Of a DNA stretch of 64,000 nt, positions 1 to 11,842 are shown one piece after another. Positions within the stretch are counted from its first letter, which is position 1. The number at the start of each line of letters is the position of its first letter. The position numbers and the translations under genes are program-made. This stretch comes from Orthonyx spaldingii (Eukaryota > Chordata > Aves > Passeriformes > Orthonychidae), in NCBI GenBank assembly GCA_013397795.1, contig VZTJ01001444.1, positions 1 to 64,000 on the forward strand, read 5' to 3'. The notes beneath the pieces were generated by a model. The model ran no database searches. It saw only the letters and a program-made list of their open reading frames with translations, and was not told the DNA's origin.

Positions 1-1000
1 AGAAGGAGATTCTTGCAGCTTATGAAGGGGTTCGAGTTTCCCAGAAGTAATTGGCACCGAAGCACAGCTGCTTCTGGCACCCCGACTACCAGTGCTGGGT
101 TGGATGTCCAAGAGAAAGGTTCCTTCCACTCATCATGCCACCGACACCACGTGGAGCAAGTGGATTGTGCTGATCACGCAGTGAGCCCGGATAGGACATC
201 CTAATCACTGTGGGATTCTGGAAATTATAACAAACTGGCCTGAAGGTGAGACTTCTGGGATGTCTTCGGAAGAAGAGGAGGAGCAAGTGACACGTGCCGA
301 GGAAGAGCCCCCATATAATGAGCTACCGGAGAGTGAAAGACATTATGCCCTCTTCGCGATAGTTCCTGCCAAATTGTAGGTGCACATTGGAAATGGAAAG
401 CTGTGGCATGGAGTCCCACACGACGAGTTGCACAAGCTACCAAGGGACAAGGTGGATCAAGTCAGGTCGCAGAGCCTAAAGGTGACCAGCTGGCTTTGGA
501 TATAGCCAAATGAGAGAAGTGGCCGAGGCTCTATCTCTCCACCGACTCCTGGATGGTAGCTAACGCTCTATGGGGATGGCTGGATCGCTGGAGAAAGGCC
601 AACTGGCAGTGCAGAGGGAAATCCATCTGGGCTGCTGAGATTTGGCAGGACATCACTGCCCGGGCAGAGAAGCTGACTGTGAAGGTTCAATGTGTAGATG
701 CACATGTACCCAAGAGCTGGGTAAATGAGAGCATCGTAACAACGAGCAGGTGGAGCGAGCTGCCAAAGTGAAAGTATCACAGGTGGATCTGGACTGGCAG
801 CACAAAGGAGAATTATTTCTAGCTCATTGGGCCCATGATGCCTCTGGTTATCAAGGGAGAGATGCAATGTACAGATGGGCTTGTGACCGAAGGGTGGACT
901 TGACCACAGACAGTATTTCACAGGTTATTCACAGCTGCGAGACCTGCGCTGCAATCAAACAGGCCAAGCGGGTGAAGCCTCTTTATGTTACACTGATGTG
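1..1000 (+). pseudogene. Decayed avian ERVL-like pol fragment (RNase H to integrase zinc finger)
   Basis: Translating the + strand across several frames gives a broken retroviral pol. An RNase H-like stretch lies at about 530-770, with a T-D-S-W motif followed by ANALWGWLDRW and a VDAHVP motif. It leads into an integrase N-terminal zinc-binding region at about 790-990, containing the CETC pair. Stops and frame changes interrupt the reading frame (for example near 380, 510 and 770), so no protein of pol length can be made. The position of the second zinc-binding histidine appears to be tyrosine (SGYQG). The wording of the motifs matches class III (ERVL-like) elements common in bird genomes; that assignment is from family knowledge. 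The 5' part lies outside the window and no LTR is visible next to the 3' end. Confidence 0.75.
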
Positions 1001-4000
1001 ATGCAGTGACATGTTAAGGGAATAGGTGCAACAAACTTCAAGCTGTGTATACTTCATTGTTTCAAATCAAAGTAGAAGCCCAGCTTACATTCTACAGCAG
1101 GTTGGCATTTCAAATTTTTTGTTTCTCTTGATTCCTTAGAACACATGCTGAAATATGCAACTATCAGCTGTATTTTGCCCTTTAAGTAAGGGTGTGCAAT
1201 GCTTTTGGTATAAAAGTTCCTCAGAGTCAGCATTTCCCTTATTTATATTTATTTTATTTGTATTTAAGTTTCTCAATAGAATTGCCTACATCAAAAAGAT
1301 AAGTATTTTACCATTTGAATCGTGCTGACCTGGAGTTAATTTGGCAATATTAATAATATATAATAATATTGATAATATATTATTACAATACATTATCAAC
1401 ATGTATTATCTCTATGATTACAATATTGATATATTGACTGGGATTGAGTTGCAACTCAGAAAAGTTCAAGATACAATAAAATGAAACAAAGTTATTGTAT
1501 ATTACAAGATACTTGACCTTAAAGAGAGGAAAAATTTCTGAGTAGGAATTGACTTGCTCATTGCACCTGACGTTAGTGCCTCTTTAGAGCTCTGGAGAAT
1601 CCTGTCACCCCACTGTCGCACCAGTCACCCAGGGTATCTGCCCAGGGTTACGTCTGGCTGGCTCTTCTCCTGCTGAGCCAGGACAGATAATGACAACATC
1701 CAGGCCTTTCCCTGGCACTCTACCACCACCATTGTCACCTCTGTTTTGAAAGCTGAATAGTGATGATAGCATGTGTGCTTAGGGTACCTTCTTACAAAGA
1801 AAACATCCTGCTTTGTCACTTCCACTCTACACTGCAATTTGCAAAGCCTTTCTGGAGGCATAGAGCAAACAGCTAGGTTTGGGGTTTTAGTGAAAACACT
1901 AGGTGGAAAGGGAAGGATGTTATTCAAGGGACAATTCAGTGCCAACCCAGCAATGCTTGTATTAACCCCCTAAGTTTTTCAGAGAAATATGGTCTGTTAC
2001 ATAGTCTGGATGCTTATTAATTTTACCTCCACAGTTATTCATACAACAACACTTGCTCTGTTTAGCTGCCTCGGACTTGGTGCTGCCATCTAGGCCTGCT
2101 AATCCCATAACTCTGCCATTGTGCAGTGGTGATGACAGATTATGCCAAATGGAGACTTTACAACACAGTAATAAGTATGCTTGTACCTGAGCATCTCTGA
2201 AGAAACCCTGCTTTGATTTTCTATCCAAATCCCTCTGCTGATGTCAGACCTGTTTGTTCCTAGGTAGGAAAGGCAACACAGGAAATTAAAGAGTGCAAGC
2301 AGCTCTAGTGAAGTAAATGGCTTATGAAGGAAGAATGAAACAATATTCACACTTGTTAGATTTCAAGGGGAGAACAATTGCAAGCAATGTCTGTTTCAAC
2401 TCTTGACTCAAAGAGTGATCATCAGGTAATGGCAAAAGCTTTTTTTCCTCAACAGCCTGTCATTCTGAGCAGATGCATGGTGAAAGGAAGTGATTTACTG
2501 AATGTCTGCAAAATATATCAACTCTGAGCAAGGTTGGGAGGCTCCTTAGGTTTGCTCCATCCGTATTTTGTAAGACTGGCTCCACAAGTCCTACAGATCC
2601 ATAGACACCTGCTTATTATCCATATTTGCCAGCTTCAGCCAACTCCCATCTTGGAGGCTGTTTGTAAGCACCCCCATTTGTGCTTCCAGGAAAAGTCATG
2701 GGTTCAAACATTGCCTCCAACTTCTGAGCAAGATGAAGAGCTGAGGACATATACTCCTACAAAAGCCTTAGTGTGCGCTGAACTCAGTGATGAATCAGTT
2801 TAATCTCCATCCTGGGTAGGAAAGAAAGTCCAGGATCAAACAGTTTGGAAGCTGGGGGAGAAGTATTGATCTCTACTCTTCTCTGAATAAAGATAACACA
2901 AAATGAAACATAATTTTACTATTTCTTAAATAGCATATGGATCTAGCTTTTCCTTGCTCTCTCTGGCATGATTTTGCATCATTGCTTGCCTTGGAAAACC
3001 ATCTGCTTCACCCTGGAATATAAAGAATAATGAAAATAATGCACCCATAAAAGCAGTGTTACCGAACTTCCTTTCACAGTATTTTACCAGCTTTAGTATC
3101 TCTCTTCTGCATGCCAGGAAACTTGAAAATGCTTTTTCACACAGCCTTTCAAATTTGATTGTTGGGTCATATTCAGGGCAGAATGCAAGTTGCAAAATAT
3201 GGGTATATCAGTTGTGTCATTTTAGATAACATCATGTACAAGACACAGAGAGAAGCTGCTGTCAACTAGAATTGTGTTTGCCAAACAAAATCCTTGAATT
3301 GTTATGTGGTAGGTTTTCCTACCTGCTCCAACATTACAGAGATAATAAAGATAGAAGACATTCCACTTGATTTCCCACCAGTCAGCTGGATCATTTTTTG
3401 CAAGAGAAGATAATGGCCCGAATATTTTCCTAACTAGTTCAGTGTTAGGCTCCAAAGCATGAGTTACTTTTTGGGGTTTTCCCACCAAGCTCAACCATTT
3501 TTCATTTCTTCCATGTACATGAAGCTAGGGAGTGGATCAAAAGGTCTCTCAAAATGGGACTCATTCTCTTTGCTATTTCATCCCACGTTTCTTGTCTATA
3601 TACTAGGCTTGAGGGGAAAACTAGGTTTTACTTCCCTGACAAGAGCTCCAAGACACCATGACTTGCACACGCTAGAGTGACTGTGGCTCTGTCAGAGTAC
3701 ATGCCATTAAGCTCGTGCCCAAGAATAACCTTGCACAGATGTTATCTGGGGCATTGTAATGACATTAAGTGGTATAAGTTTGGAAATATTACTCAGGAAT
3801 CATTTATTCCTGTAACAGTCAGTTCTCAACTACTTGCTTCAATTCCACATTCTTTCCATGAGGGACATTTGGTGAAAAACAGTAATACATGAGCACAAAT
3901 GAAACTATGTTATAAAGTCTTAATTTAAAAAAATGCATACTGTTTGACAAACTCAACAACGTCACTGACTTCAGGATAACATAGCCTTTCCTCTTTTTTG

Positions 4001-4060
4001 GTGTGATTTTACAGTACCTTAATGTTCCTTTGTTTCCCAGGGAGTTCCACACGCTAACTT
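1001..4060. other. Intergenic, no supported gene
   Basis: No exon, RNA gene or clear mobile element was recognised. An AT-rich stretch at about 1340-1440 is made of TAATA/ATATT words and looks like simple low-complexity sequence. Short open frames here have no family resemblance. Confidence 0.5.
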
Positions 4061-4065
4061 GAAAA

Positions 4066-4260
4066 ATCATAGGAAATAGGGACAGAAGGGACTTCAGGAG
4101 TTTGTCTAGTCTATCTTCAAACGTCATGACACATCACACCATCAATGTAATTTTTGAGACGTGATTACTTAAGCAGTTCTTGAAATCTTAACCTGACGAA
4201 ATTTTAATATCTACTCTAGGTAATATATTTCGATGCTTTGTCATCCCTATAGTTACTAAG
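4066..4260 (-). repeat. Old CR1-like LINE 3' fragment
   Basis: Read on the minus strand, this stretch ends with the motif seen at CR1 3' ends: a 'tagtccatc'-like box, then 'gaagggac', then an 'aaatcatagg'-type tail. In + orientation the words 'tcataggaaatagggacaga' and 'gtctagtctatct' are diagnostic. It is diverged, has no reading frame left and is probably an ancient copy. Boundaries are approximate. Confidence 0.5.
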
Positions 4261-5479
4261 CACGTTTTCCAATATCATAACTGGGACTCTCAAGTACAAC
4301 GTCAAGAAATAAACAAACAGGAACCTTCTAAGCAGAAAATGGGTTTTTTTCTCTAGCCTATGATTACCAGACAAGCAATGAAGAGAAAAAATTGCTTACT
4401 TTTACCACTGTCTCTTGTAAATATTTTTAAGACCTCTACAGAAAATACAGATTTAGTCCAGCCATACTTTCAATCTGTGCTTGAAGTAGTTGGAGCTGTC
4501 AGTTATGCAGTGCTTTCATGCGCAAATACTTCATAAGAAAACAAAGTTTTGGTACATTGTAATCTAACACATTTCCCAACCATGTTTGTAAATATATGCT
4601 TGATGCAATTATTTTCCAGGTAAGCCTTCTAGGCAACTTATCAGTGCATCAGCATGGCAGAATGTCTCAGAGGCAAATGTCCCTGTGCACATTGAGCAAA
4701 TCTAAGTTTTTGGCCTTGTGGCATCGCAGTTTAAATGAAAGATTCCCTTGCAAACCTAAAAAAGTTGACTTAGTTATCAGGGCATGAAAGCAGGCATGAA
4801 CCTTCAGGATTATAACAAACAAGTAACAGTTTAAACAATTATTACATCATGGCATGAAAGATCATGTAAAACTGTAGCACTGTAAGACTACAGCGTTTGT
4901 TCACCAGATGTGGAAACCTGACAGCAGTGGAAGAAGATTGTTGCCATCTGAGAAATTAAGATATTGCCATAAGCCTCGGTCCTGCATGCTTGTGAAAGAA
5001 CATAAGAGGGAGAAGAAAAACCTGGAATATTAAATTATGCAATTGGGTATGGCACACTGGGCTTTACAGTCAGTACTCTTCTCATGTGTTGTAGAAAAAC
5101 AATCAAGAAGAACAACTGCAGCTACTCAAGGTGTAAATTGTCTCTGCAAAGGCAAATATTTTTTAAAGGGGGAAAAGTCCTGTCTGATACAACTAATTCA
5201 TTCATATTTTGTATTACAGGGAGCTTCCTATGTCAGCTTAAGCAATAAATAATTAAATTCATAATTTAAAGAGGAATTCAGTCTGTAACTCATTAAACAA
5301 TCAATTTTTTTTGCTTGTTCAAGTTTTGTTATTTGACAACTCTTTACTCCAAGAGTAACACAGAATGATGTACTGAGTTACCTGGGGTAATTTTTGAGAA
5401 TTAGAAGGAGAAAAACGTATTCTTCTCTTGTTACAAACTATGCTCTCTACTGTCTTGATTTGAGACAATTTAAATAAGA
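4261..5479. other. Intergenic, no supported feature
   Basis: AT-rich sequence with only short random open frames. I see no repeat, exon or RNA gene here. Confidence 0.4.
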
Positions 5480-6410
5480 ACACTCTGGAATGAGTTGCCC
5501 CCCTTTACGGGCTCAACCAATCCCGTTCCACCAAAAACGAATAACTACAAGTAGATATAAATGAAAAAATAACAGTTTACTAACAAGCAGAACAGCAATA
5601 GGCAAGAAATATCAGCAAGTAACTATCAGATAAAAAACTGCTAAATCTCACATACTGCCCAGAACAAAGAGAGACCAAAAATGCCAGGGACAGCCTCCCT
5701 CAAGATGCCACTCTGCAGCCGAGCATAGGGTTAGAAGGAAAAAAAGGAAAGATGGTGTCAAGTCTTCACCCCACCACTTATCTCTCCAGCAGCAGTCTCG
5801 CTGAGAAAGGCCGCTGGCATGCTCAAATGTTGGCTGGAAACTCAGTCACGGCCAGAACCCACAGAGGGATTTCACCTTTCCCGCAGCAGAAGATAACAGG
5901 AGCAGTCAAGGCAGGGTATTTGGGCTGGGACAACTCCACAGTCTTCTTGACTCGGCCAGGTGCGCTTAGCAAGTTTGGAGTGGATTGGACCGGGACGAAG
6001 GCTGCCCCACTTGACACAGTGGCAACAGGCAGACCCCTGTAGAATTTGCCCCAAGACAGCCTCTCCTGAGACAAGAAAAAAACCGCAAAAAACTGAAAAG
6101 AGAACCAAAAATGGAAAAGCCTCTGCCCGCACTGCCTCAGCTCTATAGAAAGAAACCAAGACCCAAACCAAGCGGACAAAGAGAGAATTCTACCCAAGAA
6201 GCCAGCGAGGCAAAAAATCATGCAGCAAAAGAGACTGAATTGCTTGCCAGAAAAACTTTCAAAAGCCCATGGTACCATCCCCTGAACTCACGAGTCTGGT
6301 TCTGGCTGCACCTTTGGACCTTAAAGAGACAGTAACATTTTTTGGGTACAGATGGATATGGAATACAATAACATTTTGAGTTATCCCAGGAAACCTATGA
6401 AGCTGTGACT
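5480..6410 (-). repeat. LTR-like repeat, minus copy of the family at 10.7-13.25 kb
   Basis: The reverse complement of this stretch runs parallel to the + strand copy near 10780-13250. Both share the 5' block around 'ttactgtctctttaag' preceded by 'atgttatt.tattccatatc', here at about 6320-6385. Both share the 3' block 'tagtaaactgttattttttca' followed by 'atctacttgta', here at about 5535-5585, and the 'aactcatt' end at about 5490. Between these lies a GC-richer body. The architecture suggests a solo LTR of about 0.9 kb. No target-site duplication was found and the exact termini are uncertain, since weak similarity continues past both ends. Unlike the other copy, it holds each block only once, so it shows the unduplicated order. 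Confidence 0.55.
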
Positions 6411-7342
6411 GGTCCTGTTTGACACAAGTAAACAAAAAATGTCTTGTAGGTGCTTTTTATAGTCCTCACAAGAAAAACCAAAAGAAGTTTGCATATTGAC
6501 AATTTGTCATATTGTCAAGAATTTCCCCATCTATTTATAATAAGCTGATATTAGGATAAGCAGGGATTTTTTTAATCTGTTCAGGCCTGGAACAATGCTG
6601 GGCACAAGTCAGAGTCATAAAATGAAGAAGACTCGACTGTAGAAATTTCAAAGCTAGTAATATAGTAATGTAGAGGAGTGCATGAAGAGAGAAACATATA
6701 ATTTTATAGGTTCTTTCAAAAATTGTATTCTTATGTTAGCCTCTATCAAAGGAACTGAAAGGAATCTAGGATGTGTAAATCAAACTTATGTCACGTAGTC
6801 ACTAACTGTGGTCCTCATTGGCTGAGTATCTAACAGAAGACCTTTCTGAATTTAGGATATAGAAAAATTCCAAAATTATATTAAATCCTCTGAAAGCTGT
6901 GCTTTGAATTTATGACTGGTTATTACATATTCCCATGAAAAATCAGGTCTTCAGTGTTCCTAACTGGGTGCCCAAAATAAAAGTTAAAACAATAATCTCA
7001 CAATTTGTTTTTATATAAAAGAGATGATGATGATGATGATGATGATGACGATGATGATGATGATGATGATGATGATGACAATGCTCTAAAAGCTGTATTG
7101 ACAACCGCTTTAAGAAAAAAAAAGTGATATGGTGAAATAATTCAAACATTGCTCTGAAGGAAAACTGATGTGCTGTAAATAAGATGGGGATTTTCTATAA
7201 AATATCTAAGTCTGACATTGAAAATTAAATAAGGGCTAAAGACATGAGCTATATATAATACCCTTCTACACTTAGAGTCACAGTGCAATTACCAAAATGT
7301 TTGTCATTTGTTAAACTCAACATTTCAGAAATAATTTGCCTC
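6411..7342. other. Intergenic, only a microsatellite
   Basis: Apart from the trinucleotide repeat at 7023-7079, nothing recognisable is present. Confidence 0.4.
7023..7079 (+). repeat. (GAT)n microsatellite
   Basis: About 19 copies of GAT/ATG with a single interruption (GAC) near 7049. On the minus strand it reads as a run of histidine codons, which is a translation artefact and not a protein. Confidence 0.95.
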
Positions 7343-7348
7343 TCTTTC

Positions 7349-7607
7349 TGTCGCTGTTGAGCTGATGTCGACACAAGAACAGGTCGAGATCAGAATGGCA
7401 AAAAAGAGAGATTTATTTATTAAATTCAGCTTTTATATACAAAATGACCGCTCACTTGATTGGCCACAGTCATCCACCCCCTAGGGCTGATTGGATGGAA
7501 CTCTGACTGTCTGTTTTGAAAATAATTCAGCTAAAACATGAGCTTATCTTTATATTTACAGTTTCAGAGAAAAATCTCCCATGGGAAAGCAGACTTGTGC
7601 TGTCACA
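7349..7607 (-). mobile_element. Solo ERVK-type LTR with 6-bp target-site duplication
   Basis: The element is 259 bp and, on the minus strand, starts TGTGACAGCA and ends CAGCGACA, giving the TG...CA termini of a retroviral LTR. It contains a TATATAAAAG box followed by AATAAATAAATCTC, fitting a compact U3-R-U5 layout. It is flanked on both sides by TCTTTC (7343-7348 and 7608-7613), an exact 6-bp target-site duplication. Six bases fit ERVK/alpharetrovirus-like integration. There is no internal sequence, so it is a recombined solo LTR. Its 3' duplication ends only 10 bp before the target-site duplication of the next LTR. Confidence 0.85.
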
Positions 7608-7628
7608 TCTTTCAGATGTAAAACATGC

Positions 7629-8411
7629 TGTCAGAGACTGAACAAGTTAATGCCTCAAACATTGATATAAAGTTTTGTTCGTTATAAAGAAGCCTGCCTG
7701 AAGATGCCTGACTGGAACTTTAGACTCTAAGTCAAACTACTGAGATTAGATAAAGGGAAACCTATTGTTCAATCACCTGAAACAAACAAGGCTGGAGGAA
7801 AGGAATGCATCCACAAAAGAATCAAACCCAGCATCTATGCTGAGAGTCCCCAGTTGAATTTAGGGTGGGGGAGAGCACACCTCACAGAAGCCAGGTTTAC
7901 ACAGGCTCCCCTCAACCGAGGTGGGGGGGGAGGAGGTTTTTGGTTGCATGGCATAACCTCTGGTCAGAGGCACTGAACACCCATCCTCCCTTACACAAAC
8001 TGGCCTACCTGTGGAACCTCCAACTCCATAGGCCACATCCACGGGACACTCACATAAGAAGCAGCTGAGGGGGAGTCCTAATACATCAAAGACCCCCCAA
8101 AGTGTTCCCCAGAAGCCTTGCACCACAGGACTGCATGTGATGCAACAGATCCAAAGTCTGTTGCAAGAGACAATGGCAAACCTCCCCTCCCTCTCCCCGC
8201 CCCCCCCAAGGGACATGCCTGGACATCACCACCTGGCTTGAGGGTATATTAACCCATGGCATTCTATGCTTTTTGGGGGGACCTTCACCACCAAGAAGAC
8301 CAGCTGGAGAGGGTCAGCGGAGCACCGTTGGGATCCATGGAGTGGTGATATTTTCTTTGTTCTCTCTCTGTCACCCTCTTTCTGTTCCCCCCCACCTACT
8401 GCTTTCTCTTT

Positions 8412-8457
<46 letters not shown>

Positions 8458-8562
8458 TTACTATCAAATAAAACCCATACTATTGTCACTGGCATATGGT
8501 CTCGTTTGCACCTTAATTCGGGCAGAGGTATTTCTAAGAACCTTGATAATTGGATCATGACA
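7629..8562 (+). mobile_element. Solo LTR, family 1, copy A, with 5-bp target-site duplication
   Basis: The 934-bp element begins TGTCAGAGACTGAA and ends GATCATGACA. It is flanked by CATGC on both sides (7624-7628 and 8563-8567). AATAAA lies near the 3' end (about 8467), followed by 'catatggtctcgtttgcaccttaattcgggcagagg', the U5 shared with copies B and C. A (TC)n run at 8416-8453 is much longer than in the other copies. The 5-bp duplication fits an ERVL or ERV1-like integrase. Open frames inside (for example about 110-148 codons) are side effects of the LTR sequence. Confidence 0.9.
8416..8453 (+). repeat. (TC)n microsatellite inside LTR copy A
   Basis: About 19 uninterrupted TC units just upstream of the LTR polyadenylation signal. 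The same place in copy B has about 10 units (14079-14098) and copy C has no pure run. Confidence 0.95.
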
Positions 8563-8567
8563 CATGC

Positions 8568-10639
8568 CTACAGAATTGACTGTGGATGCAACTTGCTTCA
8601 AAGATGTTGCCCTGTTACAGGACTCACAGCATACAGAGAAACCATAGCAAGCCCTTGCTCTCTCCCGCAAAGTGGTGTCCTCGTCTACATCTGTGTTAGC
8701 AGACAGATCTGACCAATGTAATCACTGGTGTTGGGAACCTGGCATCCTGACAGCATAGTTTTTAATATGTTGTATTTTGGGACCAGGTATTATCCCATTC
8801 TTGGACTAGCCTCAGAAGGGTCCCAAAGACCAAGTCCCAGCTGTGATTGAAGCACACGCCTTTTTACTTAGTTTCATCCATAAGGAATTCTGTTGATGTG
8901 CTGAAAGGATACTCCACAATGTGAACAGAAGTCCTGTAAAAACAGCCTACCAGGAGTTTAGTTTCAAGATCACCTTCCTGATCCAAAGAAGCAGACTAAT
9001 TTTTCTGTGTAATTACATATGTTAAGACCATTACAGCACTTCATTTGCATTTAGGAAGATCAGGTGTCATAAATGTATTAGTAATACTTCTGGAAAGGGC
9101 TTTGTTTTAAGAAAAAAATATTTCTCAGCCACTATTAGTCAGAAAATTAGTAGTACTCTTTCCTAAATATCACTATATTTTATAGGAATTTATTTTAGAA
9201 AGGCTATGAAAGTATTTTTCTATAACACCAAAATATACATGATGCATAGAGTTAGCTTTTGATTATCTATTTATTTTAACAAATCATCTATCATGCAGTC
9301 CTATTTGGTTAAAATAGGTTGCTGACATGCTCTACAGCACAAAGACTAAGTTTTATGAAACTGATTTGTGTGCTCATGTGCTAAAATATAAAGCCTCTAG
9401 TGCAGCAGTGAGGGCAAAATGCTGTAGGCTGGGTGCAAAGCCTCTGCTAGAAAATACAGAGGCCAAAAGTTCGAGGCCAAAAATTCAAGTCCAAACCAGG
9501 TAATGGCCTCCCTCATTACTACCCAAGATCAAAATCCAAGTTTTACTTTGGGTTTAGAAACGGATACGATTACCATCAGATTGGATTATTGGTACAATTC
9601 AAGATCAGCCAAAAGTCCTATATTGAAAGGATCAAAATCCGCTGTGGCAGCTTAAATTTTTCTTGGAATTCACCCAGCCAGTCCCAGAGATGGCTTAATA
9701 TTACTTGAGCAATGAGATAATTAGAGCCCTACCTCTAATTAGACAATTAAAGCCCAAGCTGGTGTGAGAGCCGACCATAATACAATTCCAAAAAGGCAGA
9801 TTGGGAAGAGAAGAATTATAACTCAAATAAGACAGTTATAAAGGAGCTTATTCTTCTTACTAAGTACAGCATTTCTTGTACTAAATCAAATTAGTAAAGG
9901 GATTTCCATCTGGGAGATGGTGCTGGTTTTTGCCCATATTATTCTAACAACAGTCAAACAATATTTCAAGACACAATCTTGTCTGAAGACTACCTGCAAA
10001 AAAAAAGAGTTTTCTGCCTGCAACAGCACAGGGTTTTCAGGGGACAGTGTGTTTCAATAGTATTGCCTTCTAATGTGTTTTAGCTAGTGTCATGGGTAGA
10101 TGGTTGCTGTATTTCCTATAAGAATAGAAACAGATGTTACTGCAAAAAAATTAAAATACTTCCTCCTAATGTGTCTTAGACCTGTCATACCTGACTCCTC
10201 TTTACTGAACAGACACTGAGAGCCACAAAAACATTTCTACATTTCTGGATAGCATTCTTCCTGCCTACACTCATAATTTTAGTTCTTAGCCCTTCTTCAC
10301 CTGTAATTAGCTACTTTAATTAATTATTTTGAAGGAGGGCTTGAATATATTACCAATAATTCCTAAAGTGAATACACCCACTTTAGGAATACAATGCAGC
10401 AAAAATTATCATCACTGACAGTAATAAAAATCCTGTAGATTGTCCGTATGGAAAGGGGTGAGGCACTTGCCATTTACTAATTAGTCTATCTGGATGGAGG
10501 TTAAGCTACAAAACTGAGATAGCTGGGAATGTTTGCTTCTACCACCACTTGTTCTGCAGGAGGAAATATTGGCTGCCTTCTCTCAGGATTTTTAGGAAGA
10601 AGGACTTTCAGCCTTCAAAACTAGAAATGTCAGCCAATG
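8568..10639. other. Intergenic, no recognised gene
   Basis: No exon or RNA gene seen. The part from about 9400 to 9900 has a slightly different texture (repeated words such as 'gaggccaaa', 'aattagag', 'atcaaaatcc') and may be an unrecognised old repeat. Confidence 0.35.
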
Positions 10640-10945
10640 ACAAGGACTAAATTAAATACTGAGGAGTAGACTGCAAAAAGGATTTAAGTGTTAGCATCGA
10701 AGTGACAGCCCAGCTGTAGATGAGTGTAGACGGTCAATGGCATACAGCTTCAATAACCTCCCCAAACAAGTGTTATACTGTTGTGGGTAACCCAGAATGT
10801 TATTATATTCCATATCTATCTGCACCCAAAGTTGTTACTGTCTCTTTAAGACCCTGCAGCTGGAAAACAGAAACGGGGTAGGAGAGGAGGGGTGCCAAAG
10901 GCACTTTTAAAGTTGGGTCTCCCAGGCATCTCACTCTGTTGCCTC
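10640..10945 (+). repeat. Left copy of a 306-bp duplication flanking the N gap
   Basis: This block is repeated at 11128-11433 with the same length and only two substitutions (CCCC versus CCTC in 'aacctcc', and 'cccagaatg' versus 'cccaaaatg'). It includes flank-like sequence plus the 5' block of an LTR-like family ('tgttgtgggtaaccc...ttactgtctctttaag'). Confidence 0.9.
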
Positions 10946-11127
10946 NNNNNNNNNNNNNNNNNNNNNNNNNNNNNNNNNNNNNNNNNNNNNNNNNNNNNNN
11001 NNNNNNNNNNNNNNNNNNNNNNNNNNNNNNNNNNNNNNNNNNNNNNNNNNNNNNNNNNNNNNNNNNNNNNNNNNNNNNNNNNNNNNNNNNNNNNNNNNNN
11101 NNNNNNNNNNNNNNNNNNNNNNNNNNN
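10946..11127. other. Assembly gap (182 N)
   Basis: A run of N separates two nearly identical 306-bp blocks. Nothing can be said about the missing sequence. Open frames drawn through it are meaningless. Confidence 1.
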
Positions 11128-11433
11128 ACAAGGACTAAATTAAATACTGAGGAGTAGACTGCAAAAAGGATTTAAGTGTTAGCATCGAAGTGACAGCCCA
11201 GCTGTAGATGAGTGTAGACGGTCAATGGCATACAGCTTCAATAACCTCCTCAAACAAGTGTTATACTGTTGTGGGTAACCCAAAATGTTATTATATTCCA
11301 TATCTATCTGCACCCAAAGTTGTTACTGTCTCTTTAAGACCCTGCAGCTGGAAAACAGAAACGGGGTAGGAGAGGAGGGGTGCCAAAGGCACTTTTAAAG
11401 TTGGGTCTCCCAGGCATCTCACTCTGTTGCCTC
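11128..11433 (+). repeat. Right copy of the 306-bp gap-flanking duplication
   Basis: 304 of 306 positions match 10640-10945, with no indels. It runs straight on into the LTR-like body. Confidence 0.9.
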
Positions 11434-11793
11434 ATAGCATTTGCTGAAGGTGGAGGCTCTGCTTCAGAGGGAGTTACTTCAGGGAAGTTGCTTAGCTTGC
11501 AACTGTAGCAATTCAGAAAAATTGCATGTCACAATTAGAAACTGTTTCAGAGTGAAGTTTGCGAACTCTATAGGCAGTGAACGCTTATGCAGGTCCCTGG
11601 GGCTGTGCTACCCCACGTGGATGCCAGGTTCTTCCCCGCCCCCCAACCCTCAGCACACGTGCAGCATGGAGGACAGAAGCACCAACACCAGTGGAGTCCA
11701 GCAGGCAGCAGGAGGAAGCAGCTGGTGGTGGAGCTGACTCCCCAATGTGCCAAGAATTCCCATCTAACGCTAGAACTGCTTCACAGTGTTATC
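11307..11793 (+). repeat. LTR-like tandem unit A
   Basis: Starts 'tctgcacccaaagttgttactg' and ends 'cttcacagtgttatc'. It is repeated at 11843-12310. Compared with unit B it has scattered substitutions and a 19-bp extra stretch near 11571-11590. Confidence 0.85.
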
Positions 11794-11842
11794 ACCTTCA
11801 CAAGAGAATTCTTTTTGTCTGCCAATATTTTTTCCCTTTGTN

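Noticed and set aside
6943..7149. Histidine-rich open frame on the minus strand
   Set aside because: It is only the translation of the (GAT)n microsatellite.
8226..8712. Open frames of 95-148 codons around 8.3-8.7 kb
   Set aside because: They read through the (TC)n run and the LTR; similar frames recur in the other LTR copies.
10892..11157. Open frames crossing the N gap
   Set aside because: They consist mostly of undetermined residues.
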